NCBI GenBank assembly: GCA_024695935.1
Contig: JAILHH010000016.1
Location: 1 to 59,944 of the forward strand
Source of the DNA: Acetatifactor sp.
Lineage (GTDB): Bacteria > Bacillota > Clostridia > Lachnospirales > Lachnospiraceae
Reading direction: 5' to 3'
DNA length: 59,944 nt
The notes under the pieces are model-generated. The model ran no database searches, was not told the DNA's origin, and saw only the letters and a list, made by a program, of their open reading frames with translations. Below, one piece after another: positions 59,761 to 59,944 of this stretch. Position numbers and translations under genes: made by a program. How positions within the stretch are numbered: the stretch's first letter is position 1; each line of letters opens with the position of its first letter.

Positions 59761-59944
59761 ATGAGAATAAAGATAGCTTTTGCACAGCTTCTTCCGGGAA
59801 TAGATCTCGATGAGAACCTTGATATTGGAAAGAAAGCATGTGTTGAGGCAAAAGAAAAAGGGGCAGATATAGCATTATTTCCTGAGATGTGGAGCGATGG
59901 GTATTATCTGCCACAAGACGAAAAAGAAGTGAACAGTCTGGCAA
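59761..59944 (+). CDS. Carbon-nitrogen hydrolase (nitrilase superfamily), 3' truncated
   Basis: The first 61 codons of this gene are inside the window. MRIKIAFAQLLPGIDLDENL and GADIALFPEMWSDGYYLP are the start and first catalytic block of the nitrilase superfamily, with the catalytic Glu in FPEMW. The Lys and Cys blocks lie beyond the window end, so the subgroup (amidase, carbamoylputrescine amidase or other) cannot be named. AAAGGAAT lies about 9 bases before the ATG. Confidence 0.85.
   Translation, partial: MRIKIAFAQLLPGIDLDENLDIGKKACVEAKEKGADIALFPEMWSDGYYLPQDEKEVNSLA

Overview
The window looks like chromosomal DNA from an anaerobic, low-to-moderate-GC Lachnospiraceae bacterium of the Butyrivibrio or Pseudobutyrivibrio type. 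The evidence is the AGGAGG-type ribosome binding sites, Gram-positive lipobox lipoproteins, YesM/YesN two-component pair, LplABC-like and MsmEFG-like sugar importers without their own ATPase, large secreted multi-CBM proteins, and a stretch matching the Cas12a repeat known from Lachnospiraceae. No rRNA, tRNA, insertion sequence, phage or complete CRISPR-Cas locus was seen.

Layout. 1-6.8 kb: the end of an ABC exporter, an AAA/DUF4143 ATPase with paired 27-bp repeats around its promoter, a membrane protein, a 7TM GGDEF protein with a structured leader, tcdA and an AraC regulator. 6.9-12.3 kb: a secreted CE2-like esterase, a seven-unit inverted-repeat array, and a GtrII-like membrane protein broken by a frameshift. 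12.4-21.4 kb: small metal or redox proteins, a YitT protein, a self-controlled HTH gene, a gene remnant with one Cas12a-type repeat, three small Cys-rich paralogues, a nitroreductase, and a CoA-disulfide reductase/Crp-Fnr/rhodanese module. 21.4-28.2 kb: a YesN/YesM pair divergent from a sugar ABC importer. 28.3-36.5 kb: a thiol-redox and flavin group (CcdA-TlpA fusion, glutaredoxin-like, flavodoxin-like, two PPOX-fold proteins), an amidase and envelope proteins. 36.6-42.7 kb: a sensor-GGDEF protein, an orphan sugar-binding lipoprotein, the second seven-unit array beside a PD-(D/E)XK-like protein, an ArsC/Spx-like protein and a Nudix hydrolase. 42.9-49.7 kb: two DUF4874/DUF4832 lipoproteins and a GC-rich tandem repeat. 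49.7-59.9 kb: an AraC regulator divergent from a tight sugar operon (two permeases, binding protein, GH31, sugar-kinase-like, GNAT_C-like, Gfo/Idh), then a nitrilase-type hydrolase cut by the window end.

How it fits together. Most of the window serves polysaccharide and oligosaccharide use (secreted CBM proteins, two importers, GH31 and kinase, mutarotase-like protein, AraC and two-component regulators) and thiol or flavin redox control.

The most unusual signal is the pair of arrays at 10133-10551 and 40239-40636. They hold fourteen units of TACAGTT, 22 variable bases, AACTGTA. Thirteen of the fourteen are exactly 36 bp, and the gaps between units fall in steps of about one helical turn (16, 25-27, 36, 47 bp). 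That points to a dedicated DNA-binding protein. The second notable signal is the solitary Cas12a-like repeat at 14740-14775.
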